DNA of 64,000 nt, taken from positions 310,001 through 374,000 of the forward strand of contig NZ_JAMWYX010000003.1 in the NCBI RefSeq assembly GCF_024305245.1. Reading direction: 5' to 3'. This DNA is from Erythrobacter sp. (GTDB taxonomy: Bacteria; Pseudomonadota; Alphaproteobacteria; Sphingomonadales; Sphingomonadaceae). Below are positions 16,984 through 26,227 of this stretch, in pieces (within the stretch, counting starts at the first letter, position 1; every line of letters starts with the position of its first letter). The position numbers and the translations under genes were made by a program. The notes beneath the pieces are model-generated. The model was given only the letters and a program-made list of their open reading frames with translations, ran no database searches and was not told the origin of the DNA.

Positions 16984-17937
16984 TCAATCATGGCCCGCGA
17001 TTGTTGCCGCGAACGCTGCCGGATCGGCATTGCCGCCGGTCAGCATGATGACGGTGTCCGCATCGACCGGCACCTTGCCCGCCAGCGCCGCGGCCAGCGC
17101 CGCCGCGCCGCCGGGTTCGACCACCAGCCGCAGGTTGGCAAAGGCGAACCGCTGGGCGGCACGCACTTCGGCGTCGGTCACGGCGACACCCGGTTCGGAG
17201 CGGCCCTGTAACAATCCGAGGTTGAGCGGCTTGGTCGCATTGGGTTGCAGCGCATCGCAGATCGTCTTCGGCGCATCGGGCGCGGTGTGGACGATCTCGC
17301 CGGCGGCGAGCGATTGGCCGACCATGTCCCAGCCGACGGGCTCGACCGGGTGGATTCTGGCTGTCGGCGCGCCCAGCGCGAGGCCCGCCGCCAGCCCCCC
17401 GCCGCCGCAGCAGGCGATGATCCGGCTCGGCGCACGGCCAAGCTGGGCTGCGGCCTCGATTGCCGCGCTGCCTTGCCCTTCGATCACCCACGGATCACCG
17501 AAGGCATGGACCAGCGTGCCGCCGCGTTCCGCAATCAGCTTGGCGGCCACCTCGTCACGATCCTCACCTGGCCGTTCGTACAGCACCACCTCGGCCCCCA
17601 GCGCCTTGGTGTTCGCCAGCTTCACCTGCGGCGCATCGCGCGGCATGACGATCGCGGCGCGGATGCCCAGCCGCTTTGCCGCCCACGCCACGCCTTGCGC
17701 ATGGTTGCCCGATGACACCGCGACCACACCGGCCGCGCGCTCCGCTTCCGTCAGGTTCACCAGCCGCCACCACGCGCCCCTGATCTTGAACGCGCCGATG
17801 GGTTGCAGGTTGTCGGCCTTCACCCACGCCTGAACGCCGCCGATCTCCACCGGCAGCAGAGGGGTGGGGGGCAGGATATCGGCCACGGCCTTCGCGGCGG
17901 CGATCACGCCTGCGTTTGTCGGGATACGTTCATTCAT
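16984..17937 (-). CDS. Threonine/serine dehydratase-like PLP enzyme (fold type II)
   Basis: A 317-residue pyridoxal-phosphate enzyme of the tryptophan-synthase-beta fold. The Schiff-base lysine is K51 (GAFKIRGA), the substrate loop is SSGNHAQG at 75-82 and the phosphate-binding glycine loop is GGGG at 178-181. Length and motifs fit catabolic threonine dehydratase or serine racemase/dehydratase; there is no C-terminal ACT domain, so it is not the isoleucine-regulated IlvA form. The exact substrate is not decidable. It lies upstream of btaA on the same strand with a 78-bp gap. Confidence 0.88.
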   Translation of the reverse strand: MNERIPTNAGVIAAAKAVADILPPTPLLPVEIGGVQAWVKADNLQPIGAFKIRGAWWRLVNLTEAERAAGVVAVSSGNHAQGVAWAAKRLGIRAAIVMPRDAPQVKLANTKALGAEVVLYERPGEDRDEVAAKLIAERGGTLVHAFGDPWVIEGQGSAAIEAAAQLGRAPSRIIACCGGGGLAAGLALGAPTARIHPVEPVGWDMVGQSLAAGEIVHTAPDAPKTICDALQPNATKPLNLGLLQGRSEPGVAVTDAEVRAAQRFAFANLRLVVEPGGAAALAAALAGKVPVDADTVIMLTGGNADPAAFAATIAGHD

Positions 17938-18166
17938 GAGGGCGCGGACCTAGCTGTAGGAGACACATGAGACACAGTCCAGAAGCAGAAAACCGGCCGC
18001 CGCGCAAAGCTTCTCCTGTCGGCGTCGCAGGCGGGGCAGGGCGGGCGCGGTAACGCATTCGTGCATCCTTGCGCATCATCACTCTGTAGGAAACGCGGAT
18101 CATTTGTCCCGTGAGCCGCGTTAGACTAAGCGCAGCGCAAGATTCGCATTACGAAAGGTTCCTAGG

Positions 18167-19405
18167 ATGTCGGCAGCAAACTCCAGCCCCGAACGCAAAC
18201 CCGTACTCGTCATCGGAGCGGGCGGGGTCAGCTCGGTCTGCGTTCACAAGATGGCGTTCAACCCGGACATCTTCCCCGAAATCCATCTCGCCAGCCGCAC
18301 CAAATCCAAATGCGATGCGATTGCCGCCAGCGTGAAGGAACGCTGCGGGCGCGACGTCGCTACTTACGAGATCGACGCCGAGGAAGTCCCGGCAATGGTC
18401 AACCTGATCCGCAAGACCGGCGCGGGCCTCGTGGTGAACCTCGCGCTGCCGTATCAGGATTTGCCGATCATGGACGCCTGCCTGGAGGCGGGCGTCGATT
18501 ACCTCGACACCGCGAATTACGAGCCCAAGGACGAGGCCAAGTTCGAATATCACTGGCAGTGGGCCTATCAGGATCGCTACAAGGATGCCGGACTGATGGC
18601 GCTGCTGGGGTCAGGCTTTGATCCGGGCGTCACATCCGTGTTCACCATGTGGCTCAAGAAGCATAAGCTGAAGACCATCCGCCAGCTCGACATTCTCGAT
18701 TGCAACGGCGGCGATCACGGCCAGCATTTCGCGACCAACTTCAACCCGGAAATCAACATCCGCGAAGTGACCGCGCCCGCACGCCACTGGGAGAACGGCG
18801 AGTGGGTTGAAACCCCGGCGATGCAGGTCAGGACCGAGTTCGATTTCGAAGCGGTCGGCAAGAAGAACGCCTATCTGATGTATCACGAGGAGCTGGAAAG
18901 CCTCGCCAGGTTCGTCCCCGAACTGGAGCGTGCGCGGTTCTGGATGACCTTCGGCGATCAGTACATCACCCACCTCACCGTGCTTCAGAATGTCGGCATG
19001 ACCAGCATCGAGCCGGTGAAGTATCAGGGCCGCGACATCATCCCGCTGCAATTCCTCGCCGCTGTGCTGCCCAAGCCGGAATCGCTGGGCGAGACGACCA
19101 AGGGCAACACCAATATCGGCGTGATCGCGACTGGCGAAGCGCTGGATGGTTCGGGCGAGAAGACGTTCTACATCAAGAACATCTGCTCGCATGAGGCGGC
19201 TTACGAGGAAACGGGCAATCAGGCTGTTTCGTACACCACGGGCGTGCCCGCGATGATCGGCGCGGCGATGATGGTGCGCGGTGACTGGCGCGGGGAGGGC
19301 GTGTTCAACATCGAACAGCTCGATCCCGATCCCTTCATGGACATGCTCAACGCCCACGGCCTGCCGTGGACGGTCGAGGAAATGGACGGGCCGGTCGGGT
19401 TTTGA
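18167..19405 (+). CDS. Carboxyspermidine (carboxynorspermidine) dehydrogenase
   Basis: A 412-residue saccharopine-dehydrogenase-family enzyme with N-terminal Rossmann motif VIGAGGVSS (15-23). Diagnostic stretches include DTANYEPKDEAKFEYHWQW and GSGFDPGVTSVF. It condenses putrescine (or diaminopropane) with aspartate semialdehyde using NADPH to make carboxyspermidine. The next step enzyme lies at 19937-21130 and ornithine decarboxylase at 23656, so the complete alternative spermidine route from ornithine is present. The start ATG follows AAAGG in a 229-bp upstream gap in which I saw no clear regulatory motif. Confidence 0.9.
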   Translation: MSAANSSPERKPVLVIGAGGVSSVCVHKMAFNPDIFPEIHLASRTKSKCDAIAASVKERCGRDVATYEIDAEEVPAMVNLIRKTGAGLVVNLALPYQDLPIMDACLEAGVDYLDTANYEPKDEAKFEYHWQWAYQDRYKDAGLMALLGSGFDPGVTSVFTMWLKKHKLKTIRQLDILDCNGGDHGQHFATNFNPEINIREVTAPARHWENGEWVETPAMQVRTEFDFEAVGKKNAYLMYHEELESLARFVPELERARFWMTFGDQYITHLTVLQNVGMTSIEPVKYQGRDIIPLQFLAAVLPKPESLGETTKGNTNIGVIATGEALDGSGEKTFYIKNICSHEAAYEETGNQAVSYTTGVPAMIGAAMMVRGDWRGEGVFNIEQLDPDPFMDMLNAHGLPWTVEEMDGPVGF

Positions 19406-19408
19406 GCC

Positions 19409-19936
19409 TTGCTGCAGATTGGGCAGGCACACATTGAGGTTGTCACTGGCAACATCGTGACGATGGCCTTCGACGCCATCGTCAACGCCGCCAATTCGTC
19501 GCTGCTGGGCGGGGGCGGGGTGGACGGGGCAATCCACCGGGCCGCGGGGCCTGATCTTGTCCATGAATGCCGCCTGCTTGGGGGTTGCAAGACCGGTCAG
19601 GCCAAAGTCACCAAAGCTTATCGCCTTCCCGCGCGCCATATCATCCATACGGTCGGCCCGGTGTGGCGTGGCGGTAAGAACGGAGAGCCCGAATTGCTCG
19701 CAAGCTGCTACAGCGAATCTCTCCGCCGGGCGCGGGAGATCGGGGCACGCACAATTGGTATTCCTGCCATCTCGACCGGCATCTATGGGTACCCGATCGC
19801 GCAAGCTGCCCTTGTCGCCGTCGAAACCATCACCATTGAAGTGCGCGAGCACCCCGCAGCCTTTGATCAAATCGCGCTGGTCTGTTTTGACGCGGCGGCC
19901 GCAAGTGCCTTTGCGCAAGCTCTGGAGAATTTCTGA
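19409..19936 (+). CDS. Macrodomain protein (O-acetyl-ADP-ribose deacetylase type)
   Basis: A 175-residue single macrodomain, TTG start three bases after the dehydrogenase stop. Conserved sites are [20 protein letters not shown] (25-44) for ADP-ribose binding and [10 protein letters not shown] near 120-129. MacroD/YmdB-type enzymes remove ADP-ribose esters or bind ADP-ribosylated targets. It lies between the two carboxyspermidine genes with no gaps (the next gene starts immediately after its stop), so co-translation is almost certain. Why a polyamine operon should carry it is unclear. Confidence 0.9.
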   Translation: MLQIGQAHIEVVTGNIVTMAFDAIVNAANSSLLGGGGVDGAIHRAAGPDLVHECRLLGGCKTGQAKVTKAYRLPARHIIHTVGPVWRGGKNGEPELLASCYSESLRRAREIGARTIGIPAISTGIYGYPIAQAALVAVETITIEVREHPAAFDQIALVCFDAAAASAFAQALENF

Positions 19937-21130
19937 GTGCAAACCAAAGCCGGTGATCCGGGCCCCTTCGCCCATTTCGACCTTGCCCGCGTCGACAGCC
20001 CCGCTTTCGTCGTGGACGCGGCCAAGCTGCGTGCCAATTGCCGCGTGCTGGCGGGCGTCCGCGATGCGGCGGCGGCGGACGGCGCGGATATCAAGGTGTT
20101 CGCAGCGCTGAAGGCGTTCAGCATGTGGTCGGCCGCGCCGATCATCGGTGAGTATCTCGACGGCGTCTCAACCAGCGGGTTGTGGGAAGCGCGGCTCGCG
20201 TCCGAGTTCTACGATGGCGAAATCGCGACCTATTCCGCCGCCTTCAAGCCTGAAGAGCTGGAGGAAATCTGCCGTCTCTCCGATCACGTGATTTTCAACT
20301 CTCCGTTCCAGCACGCGCGCGCCCGGCTGATCCTCGACAACGCGGCGGCCAATGGCGCGCCGGTCAGCGTCGGGCTTCGGATCAACCCGCAGGTGGCGAC
20401 GGGCGAGGTCGCCAAGTACGACCCCAGCGCGCCCGGATCGCGGCTCGGCTTCCCGCTCGACCAGCTCACCGAAGAGCATATGGAAGGGGTGGAGGGCATC
20501 CATTTCCACAACCTGTGCGAACAGGATTTCGAGCCACTGAAAGCCACTTGGGACAGGGTGTTCGACGTGATCGAGCCGTTCTTCGGGCAGCTCAGATGGA
20601 TCAACATGGGCGGCGGCCACCATATCACCCGCGCCGATTACCAACGCGATGAACTGGTCGAATTCCTGAAGGACGCTGCCGAGGATACCGGCTGCCAGAT
20701 CATCCTCGAACCGGGCGAGGCAGTGGCGCTGGATGCGGGCATTCTGGTCGGCACGCTGCTCGACACGATGTTCAACGAAGTGCCGGTCGGCATCAGCGAT
20801 ATCAGCGCGACGTGCCACATGCCCGATGTGCTCGAAGCGCCGTACCGTCCCGCGATGCTCGGCGAACTCGACGATCCCGACATGATCCCGATCCGGCTGG
20901 GCGGGCCGTCCTGCCTCGCGGGCGACGTGATCGGCGATTACCGCCTGCCGGTGCCTGCCGAACCCGGCGCGCGCTTCGCCTTTCTCGATCAGGCGCATTA
21001 CTCGATGGTCAAGACCAACACCTTTAACGGGGTGCAGCTGCCCTCGATCTGGATGTGGGACAGCGAGAGCGACGCTCTCGACTGCATCAAGCGGTTCGAT
21101 TACGAGGATTTCCGGGATCGTTTGAGCTGA
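19937..21130 (+). CDS. nspC: Carboxynorspermidine/carboxyspermidine decarboxylase
   Basis: A 397-residue fold type III PLP decarboxylase. The PLP lysine is K59 (FAALKAFSMW). Family motifs include GLRINPQ, HFHNLCEQ, NMGGGHHITR, EPGEAVALDAG and the acidic/cysteine site GGPSCLAGDVIGDY. It decarboxylates carboxyspermidine to spermidine. GTG start directly after the macrodomain stop codon. Together with the dehydrogenase at 18167 it forms the NspD/NspC-type route known from Vibrio and Campylobacter. Confidence 0.93.
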   Translation: MQTKAGDPGPFAHFDLARVDSPAFVVDAAKLRANCRVLAGVRDAAAADGADIKVFAALKAFSMWSAAPIIGEYLDGVSTSGLWEARLASEFYDGEIATYSAAFKPEELEEICRLSDHVIFNSPFQHARARLILDNAAANGAPVSVGLRINPQVATGEVAKYDPSAPGSRLGFPLDQLTEEHMEGVEGIHFHNLCEQDFEPLKATWDRVFDVIEPFFGQLRWINMGGGHHITRADYQRDELVEFLKDAAEDTGCQIILEPGEAVALDAGILVGTLLDTMFNEVPVGISDISATCHMPDVLEAPYRPAMLGELDDPDMIPIRLGGPSCLAGDVIGDYRLPVPAEPGARFAFLDQAHYSMVKTNTFNGVQLPSIWMWDSESDALDCIKRFDYEDFRDRLS

Positions 21131-21167
21131 CGCGGGATGCTCCCGGCGGTAGTTGCAGGGGGGTATC

Positions 21168-21716
21168 ATGAGGTTCGTTTCAATTATTGCGGCAGGCGCG
21201 CTCGCGCTCGCAGCCGCCGCGCCCGCCAGCGCGCAGACCTATGTCGCCGGCGAGGTGAAGGCATCGGTGGGCGCCGCCGATCTCGCGGCGGTGGTCGGCT
21301 CGCTCGGCCATCAGGTGATCGAAGAGGACGATGGCGAAGGCGGGGGCGGGAACGAAGGCAGCGAGGTGATGATCCTCGCCGAAAGCCCCGATCAGATCCG
21401 CTATGTCCTGCTCGGCACCGCCTGCGATGTGGCAGGGGTGCCCGGGTGTCAGGGCGTGCTGATGCAGGCACAGTTCGATCTTCCGCCGGGCACGACTTAT
21501 GAAACTGTGGCCGACGCCAACCTTAATTTCGCTGCACTCAACATCTGGGTCGATTTCGAGCAGAAGTCGCTGGGCTTCACGCGCTATGTCGTGCTCGATC
21601 AGGGTGTGACGATGGCCAATCTGCGCGCCAATGTTGAGGTGCTGCTGAGCCTGATCGGCGATGCCTACCCGGTCGCTGCGGGGGAGGCAGACGCCGGGCA
21701 GCAGCCCAGCGTCTAG
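21168..21716 (+). CDS. Secreted YbjN-domain-like protein
   Basis: A 182-residue protein with a Sec signal peptide (about 1-22, ending PASA) and a domain resembling the YbjN family (bacterial sensory transduction regulator), including QIRYVLLGTACD, LNFAALNIWV and FTRYVVLDQGV. The ATG at 21168 is chosen for the strong GGGGGG site just upstream. An acidic glycine-rich insertion (EEDDGEGGGGNEG) lies near residue 52. Function unknown. Its TAG stop shares CTAG with the convergent DUF3137 gene. Confidence 0.75.
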   Translation: MRFVSIIAAGALALAAAAPASAQTYVAGEVKASVGAADLAAVVGSLGHQVIEEDDGEGGGGNEGSEVMILAESPDQIRYVLLGTACDVAGVPGCQGVLMQAQFDLPPGTTYETVADANLNFAALNIWVDFEQKSLGFTRYVVLDQGVTMANLRANVEVLLSLIGDAYPVAAGEADAGQQPSV

Positions 21717-22774
21717 ATCCCCTTGCACCCGAACCCGCCAGCGGGGCGGGCAACGACCGGAGCGCCAATTTCCTCGCCATGCAAAGCGCGGGAATCGGGC
21801 GCCTGCGGCATCTGCGCCGCGCCTATGGCCCGCCCACGCTCGGTCTGGTTGATCGCCAGCGCAAGGCCCGCCAGTGCGGCGAATTGCTCTGCGGTCTCCT
21901 CGGCGCGCACGCGATCCTGCTTTGCATCCATCGTGCCGCTTTCGAACATGTCCTTGCCTTCGACCGCGAGGATCACCTCGCCCCCGGTGAACAGCGCGCG
22001 CAGTTCCTTGGCTCCGAAGGCGCTTTCCAGCCGCAGCAGGTGTTCCAGATAGGAGGGATGCACCAGCACCCGCGCTTCGACCTGATCGTCGCTGTAGAGC
22101 GCGAACACCTCGTCGAAATCGGGATGCACCTGGTCGACGAAGTCCAGCTGGTGCCCGTCGAAGCTGACGCTGTCCTTGGCCGAGCCCAGTCCGAGCCACT
22201 TCTTGTGCTTGCCGGCGCGCTGCAGGAGCGTGGTCGACCGGAACGGACGACCAAATGCCATCTGGATGATGACCCCGCGAAACACCGTCACCCAGCGCCG
22301 GTTCTTGCCGGATCCGCGGCGTTCCTCGAGATGGGCTTCGTAGAGATTGAAGCCATGCCCTTCGAGCGCGCCGTGCCAGCGATCCTCGAAGCCTGAGCGG
22401 TCGTAGGAGGGGAGCAGGCCGTAACGCTTGGCCGATTCGAACTCGGCCCCCGGTTCGACTTCGTGCGCGTAGGACACGCCAAGACTGGCGGCGATGGCCG
22501 AATTGATCCCGACCTTGATCTGCTTTTTCGCCTCGGCAATCGGCTGATAGCCCCACACGCCCACGCCGATCGCCGCGCCGATGCTGATGAATGTGCGAAA
22601 GCTGCCCAGCCCATCCGGCCCGAACCACAGGAAGGCCAGCACCGGCATCAGCAGCGCCGCGCCCCACGTCCAGCGCGAGGCGGCCTTTTCCTTGGCGGCG
22701 GCGCGCATGGCGGACTGGGATTCCAGCCACTCGCCCAATTGCCCCTGCATCAGTTGGTTGACATTTGCCCGCAT
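21713..22774 (-). CDS. DUF3137 membrane protein
   Basis: A 353-residue protein with two hydrophobic helices near residues 36-80 (WGAALLMPVLAFLWF, FISIGAAIGVGVWGY), then a soluble domain typical of DUF3137 (YDRSGFEDRWHGAL, FRGVIIQMAF, VHPDFDEVFALYSDDQVEAR). In many Proteobacteria this family sits next to lemA, as it does here on the opposite strand across an 84-bp divergent promoter. A joint envelope role is inferred; no biochemical function is established. The start ATG at 22774 was chosen because the open frame upstream runs through lemA antisense sequence. Confidence 0.88.
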   Translation of the reverse strand: MRANVNQLMQGQLGEWLESQSAMRAAAKEKAASRWTWGAALLMPVLAFLWFGPDGLGSFRTFISIGAAIGVGVWGYQPIAEAKKQIKVGINSAIAASLGVSYAHEVEPGAEFESAKRYGLLPSYDRSGFEDRWHGALEGHGFNLYEAHLEERRGSGKNRRWVTVFRGVIIQMAFGRPFRSTTLLQRAGKHKKWLGLGSAKDSVSFDGHQLDFVDQVHPDFDEVFALYSDDQVEARVLVHPSYLEHLLRLESAFGAKELRALFTGGEVILAVEGKDMFESGTMDAKQDRVRAEETAEQFAALAGLALAINQTERGRAIGAAQMPQAPDSRALHGEEIGAPVVARPAGGFGCKGI

Positions 22775-22858
22775 AGTGAAAGCTATAGCGCAATCTTGTC
22801 TGCATTCCCTTAACAATTGTCCGCTATAGTTGCGCCCAAGCAAAGGAGTTGTTGCGTC

Positions 22859-23431
22859 ATGGTTGATATTCTCGGCTGGTTCTGGACTTCGGCGATCCTT
22901 GTCATCGCGGTCGCTCTCGTGCTGCTGTTGATCGGCATCTACAACAATCTGGTGCGTCTGCGGCAGAATGTGAATCAGGGCGTGGCCGATATCGACGCGC
23001 AGTTGCGTCAGCGCCATGATCTGATCCCCAATCTGGTGGAAGCGGTGAAGGGCTATGCCGGGCATGAAGCCAGCACGCTGGAAGCGGTAATCGCGGCGCG
23101 CAATGCCGCGGCCAAGGGCGGGCCGACTTCGGGCGGCGAGCAGCAGTTGAAGATCGCCCTCGATAACCTGCTGGCGCTGGGCGAGGCCTATCCCGATCTC
23201 AAGGCTTCGGCCAACTTCCAGTCGCTCCAGAACGATCTTGGCGATGTCGAGGACAAGCTGGCTGCTGCCCGCCGCGCATTGAACGCTGCGGTGGCGCGGT
23301 TCAATTCGGCGCGCGAATCCTTCCCGGCGGTGCTGTTCGCCGGCTTGCTCGGCTTTGGCGAGGCGGACTTCAACCGGCTCGACGACAGCGAAAAGGGCAC
23401 CGTCGATCAGGTGCCGCAGATCGCATTCTAA
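22859..23431 (+). CDS. lemA: LemA-family protein
   Basis: A 190-residue protein with one N-terminal membrane helix (TSAILVIAVALVLLLIGIYNNLV) and a LemA helical domain with the hallmark RLRQNVNQGVADIDAQLRQR and RHDLIPNLVEAVKGY. It ends in FNSARESFPAVLFAGLLGF. The ATG at 22859 follows AAAGGAGTTG. LemA proteins are envelope-associated with unclear function. It is divergent from DUF3137 and followed by a strong terminator at 23463-23497. Confidence 0.93.
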   Translation: MVDILGWFWTSAILVIAVALVLLLIGIYNNLVRLRQNVNQGVADIDAQLRQRHDLIPNLVEAVKGYAGHEASTLEAVIAARNAAAKGGPTSGGEQQLKIALDNLLALGEAYPDLKASANFQSLQNDLGDVEDKLAAARRALNAAVARFNSARESFPAVLFAGLLGFGEADFNRLDDSEKGTVDQVPQIAF

Positions 23432-23462
23432 GCGCGGCAGATCGCAAAAATCAGGAACTTTC

Positions 23463-23497
23463 AGGCCATGCTCCGTTATTGGGGCATGGCCTTTTTT
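23463..23497 (+). terminator. Rho-independent terminator after lemA
   Basis: A 12-bp stem: AGGCCATGCTCC (23463-23474) pairs with GGGGCATGGCCT (23481-23492), one G-T wobble, around the 6-base loop GTTATT, and a run of six T follows. This is the clearest intrinsic terminator in the window. Confidence 0.92.
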
Positions 23498-23655
23498 CAA
23501 AAAGCATCGCCTCCACCGCCGCAAACGGATTTTTCGATTGCAATTCGGCCCCCAAGCCCTATTTGCCCCGTTCCCGCTGCCCCAAGGGGACTTCCTAACC
23601 GCAAGGCAGCTTGTCGTTTTATGGTTTTCACAAACCGTTTCGGGGGTCCCTTGAG

Positions 23656-24861
23656 TTGCACATCTATCCCAACGCACAGGCTGTAGTCCGCGACCTCGTT
23701 CCGGACGAACCCGTCATTCTCAATCGCCCGCATGCCGCGCGGCGAGCCGCTCGTTTCTTTGTCGAGAAGTTTCCCGGCAAGGTGCTCTATGCGGTCAAGG
23801 CCAACCCTGCGCCCGATCTGATCGCGGTGCTGTGGGATGCGGGCGTGACGCATTACGACGTCGCCTCGATTGCCGAAGTGCGGCTGGTGCGGGGCATTCT
23901 GCCGCAGGCGGTGCTGTGCTTCATGCACCCGGTGAAAACCCCGGCGGCGATTGCGGAAGCCTATTTCGAACATGGCGTGAAGACCTTCAGCCTCGATTCG
24001 GTCGAGGAACTGGAGAAGATCATCGACGCCTGCCGCAACCGCGAAACCGGCGAGGCACCGCGCGATCTGCGCTTGTGCGTCCGGCTGCGCGTGTCGAGCG
24101 AATATTCCGAGCTGTCGCTGGCGTCGAAGTTCGGCTGCGACCTCGTCGAAGCCCCGCTGCTGCTCCAGCAGGCCCGCCAGCATTGCGATTGGCTGGGCGT
24201 GTGCTTCCACGTCGGCAGCCAGGCCATGACCCCGTTCGCTTTCGTGCAGGCGCTGGATCGCACCCGTGCGGCCATTGCCGAGGCTTCGGTGGTGATCGAC
24301 ATGATCGACGTGGGCGGGGGCTTCCCGAGCGCCTATCCCGGCCTCGAACCGCCGCCGATGGAAGATTACTTCGCGATCATCGCCCGCCATTTCGAAGCGC
24401 TGCCGATTGCCTACAACGCCGAGCTGTGGTGCGAACCCGGCCGCGCGCTGAGCGCGGAATACAGCTCGATGATCGTGCAGGTGAACAAGCGCCGCGGCGA
24501 GGAACTCTACATCAACGATGGCGCTTACGGCGCGCTGTATGACGCCGCGCATGTGGCATGGCGTTTCCCGGTGCGTGCGCTGGAAGACGACCTGATCGAG
24601 GATGACGCGGATTTCGCCTTCTACGGCCCGACCTGCGACGATGCCGATTACATGAAGGGCCCGTTCGTGCTGCCTGCCGACATTCAGGCGGGCGACTACA
24701 TCGAAATCGGCATGATCGGCGCCTATGGCGCGGCGATGAAGACCGGCTTCAACGGCTACGGCGCCGCGCAGGTGGTGACGGTGTCCGACGAACCGATGAT
24801 GAGCCTGTTCAACGGCACCCGGGTACGCGAAGCGACCGACAACGTGGTGAGCCTCAGATAA
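23656..24861 (+). CDS. Ornithine decarboxylase-type PLP enzyme (fold type III)
   Basis: Decarboxylase of about 401 residues making putrescine from ornithine (some relatives also use lysine or diaminopimelate). The PLP lysine is K48 (YAVKANP). Other sites are SLDSVEELEKI, FHVGSQ, DVGGGFPSAYPG, EPGRALSAE and the active-site cysteine loop FYGPTCDDADYM. The TTG at 23656 is preferred: GGGGG lies nine bases upstream and the protein then starts MHIYPNAQ, as in relatives; the start is not certain. It feeds the carboxyspermidine genes at 18167-21130. A 158-base leader follows the lemA terminator. Confidence 0.9.
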   Translation: MHIYPNAQAVVRDLVPDEPVILNRPHAARRAARFFVEKFPGKVLYAVKANPAPDLIAVLWDAGVTHYDVASIAEVRLVRGILPQAVLCFMHPVKTPAAIAEAYFEHGVKTFSLDSVEELEKIIDACRNRETGEAPRDLRLCVRLRVSSEYSELSLASKFGCDLVEAPLLLQQARQHCDWLGVCFHVGSQAMTPFAFVQALDRTRAAIAEASVVIDMIDVGGGFPSAYPGLEPPPMEDYFAIIARHFEALPIAYNAELWCEPGRALSAEYSSMIVQVNKRRGEELYINDGAYGALYDAAHVAWRFPVRALEDDLIEDDADFAFYGPTCDDADYMKGPFVLPADIQAGDYIEIGMIGAYGAAMKTGFNGYGAAQVVTVSDEPMMSLFNGTRVREATDNVVSLR

Positions 24862-24915
24862 GACCTGCCATCCTGCCTTCGCGGCGGGACGGCGGTTTCC
24901 CTCATGTGCGCCGGA

Positions 24916-26028
24916 TCAATCCACCAGCGTTCGCAGCCGGTGGTTCGCCGTTTTGGGCGAGGCCGATGCAGGCGGGGCATCCAGAAGATCGCCAAGGCAG
25001 ATGGGATCGGCCGTCAACGTGGGGTGCGGCGAATACCCGTCATGCCAGTATTTGGTCTCGATGATGTCGCGCGCGATGCTCATGCCGAAGAAATGCCGGG
25101 GATGCGGCGACCGGTTGTCAGGCCCGGCGTGGAGCAGATCGCTCCGGTAGAGAATGACCGTGCCCTTGCGCGGCGCCATCTGCACCAGCGTGAACAGCTT
25201 ATCGAGCGCCTCTCGCTGGCGGTAAAGCTTCCACAACGTGCGCGGCCCGAGCATACGCAAGCTGAATTGGGCATTCTTTCCCAGCACAAAGCGCAGCAGA
25301 TTGGGTTGGTGCTGATCCCACTTGGTCGAAAATACCCGGTCGAGAAATTCGCCGGGCGCCAGCGGGGCATCACCACCTTTGCTCATGTGCCATAGCTTTC
25401 TGAAATTATGGATGAAGATGCGATAATTCGCTCTCGTCCGGAACAACTCCATCAACGCATAGGCCTGTCCGCCATGATTGTTTCCGGCGCCGCCATACAT
25501 GTGCGTGCCGGGAACGAACACGGTCCCGCCCTGCTGCGCCGAGACATCTTCGACCGCCGCGAACATGCTGATCACGCCGCTCGGATCGCGGTGGATATAT
25601 TGATGGGACGAACCGAGATAGCTGGTGAAGGTGGCGACTTCGAGCACCGGCCGCGACCGGCCGCAATATTCCGAAAGAACGCCCTCCAGCCGCTGGCACA
25701 GCATGGCCGCAAAGCCCTTTACCGGCGGGGTCGATGGAAGGGAGCAGAAGTCGCGGCGCAGATAGGAATTATCGGTCTCGCTGGCGAAGGCGCTGCGGCT
25801 GCGATCCGGATCATTGATGGTCCGGCGCATCAGATCCAGCCCAATATCCGCTTCCTGATCGGATAGCAGGTTGGTCAGAACAACCAGACCGTGAGTATCC
25901 ATCATCGTCAGGGCTTGCCGGACACAATAATCCGAAAGTCTGCCGCTTTCATCCAGGGCAACAGGCACTTCGAACGCCGACGTATCGTTGGATACCTTGA
26001 GTTCCTGCATGCCCGTGTGCCTTGTCAT
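24916..26028 (-). CDS. Phytanoyl-CoA dioxygenase (PhyH)-family protein
   Basis: Protein of about 370 residues with an Fe(II)/2-oxoglutarate oxygenase core. The metal triad is visible as H-x-D in YIHRDPSGV and a distal histidine in DLLHAGPDNRSPH, followed by an arginine suited to 2-oxoglutarate. GTVFVPGTHMYGG is also typical of PhyH. The substrate is unknown. No biosynthetic neighbours point to one, and the flanking genes on both sides are unrelated. The start is uncertain: ATG at 26028 is given, and an ATG six codons later has AAGG upstream. Confidence 0.8.
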   Translation of the reverse strand: MTRHTGMQELKVSNDTSAFEVPVALDESGRLSDYCVRQALTMMDTHGLVVLTNLLSDQEADIGLDLMRRTINDPDRSRSAFASETDNSYLRRDFCSLPSTPPVKGFAAMLCQRLEGVLSEYCGRSRPVLEVATFTSYLGSSHQYIHRDPSGVISMFAAVEDVSAQQGGTVFVPGTHMYGGAGNNHGGQAYALMELFRTRANYRIFIHNFRKLWHMSKGGDAPLAPGEFLDRVFSTKWDQHQPNLLRFVLGKNAQFSLRMLGPRTLWKLYRQREALDKLFTLVQMAPRKGTVILYRSDLLHAGPDNRSPHPRHFFGMSIARDIIETKYWHDGYSPHPTLTADPICLGDLLDAPPASASPKTANHRLRTLVD

Positions 26029-26194
26029 GATCCGGCATTCGCCGCGTGGCCGGCTCTTTGTCGTCACATTCGCTGATGGCAGGATGGGAGGACTTGGGGC
26101 CGACCCAATCCATTGACGCAGAAACTTCTATATCGGGTTAACCTACTGACGCGGCATGAAGCCTGTTTCGCGTTTAATCCGAGCAAGTTGGCTT

Positions 26195-26219
26195 GCCGCG
26201 CCACACATGGCGGCGCGGC
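26195..26219 (-). terminator. Possible hairpin after the nitroreductase gene
   Basis: GCCGCGCC (26195-26202) pairs perfectly with GGCGCGGC (26212-26219) around a 9-base loop, just past the nitroreductase stop. No T-run follows, so it is a weak terminator candidate. Confidence 0.35.
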
Positions 26220-26227
26220 GAAAGCGC

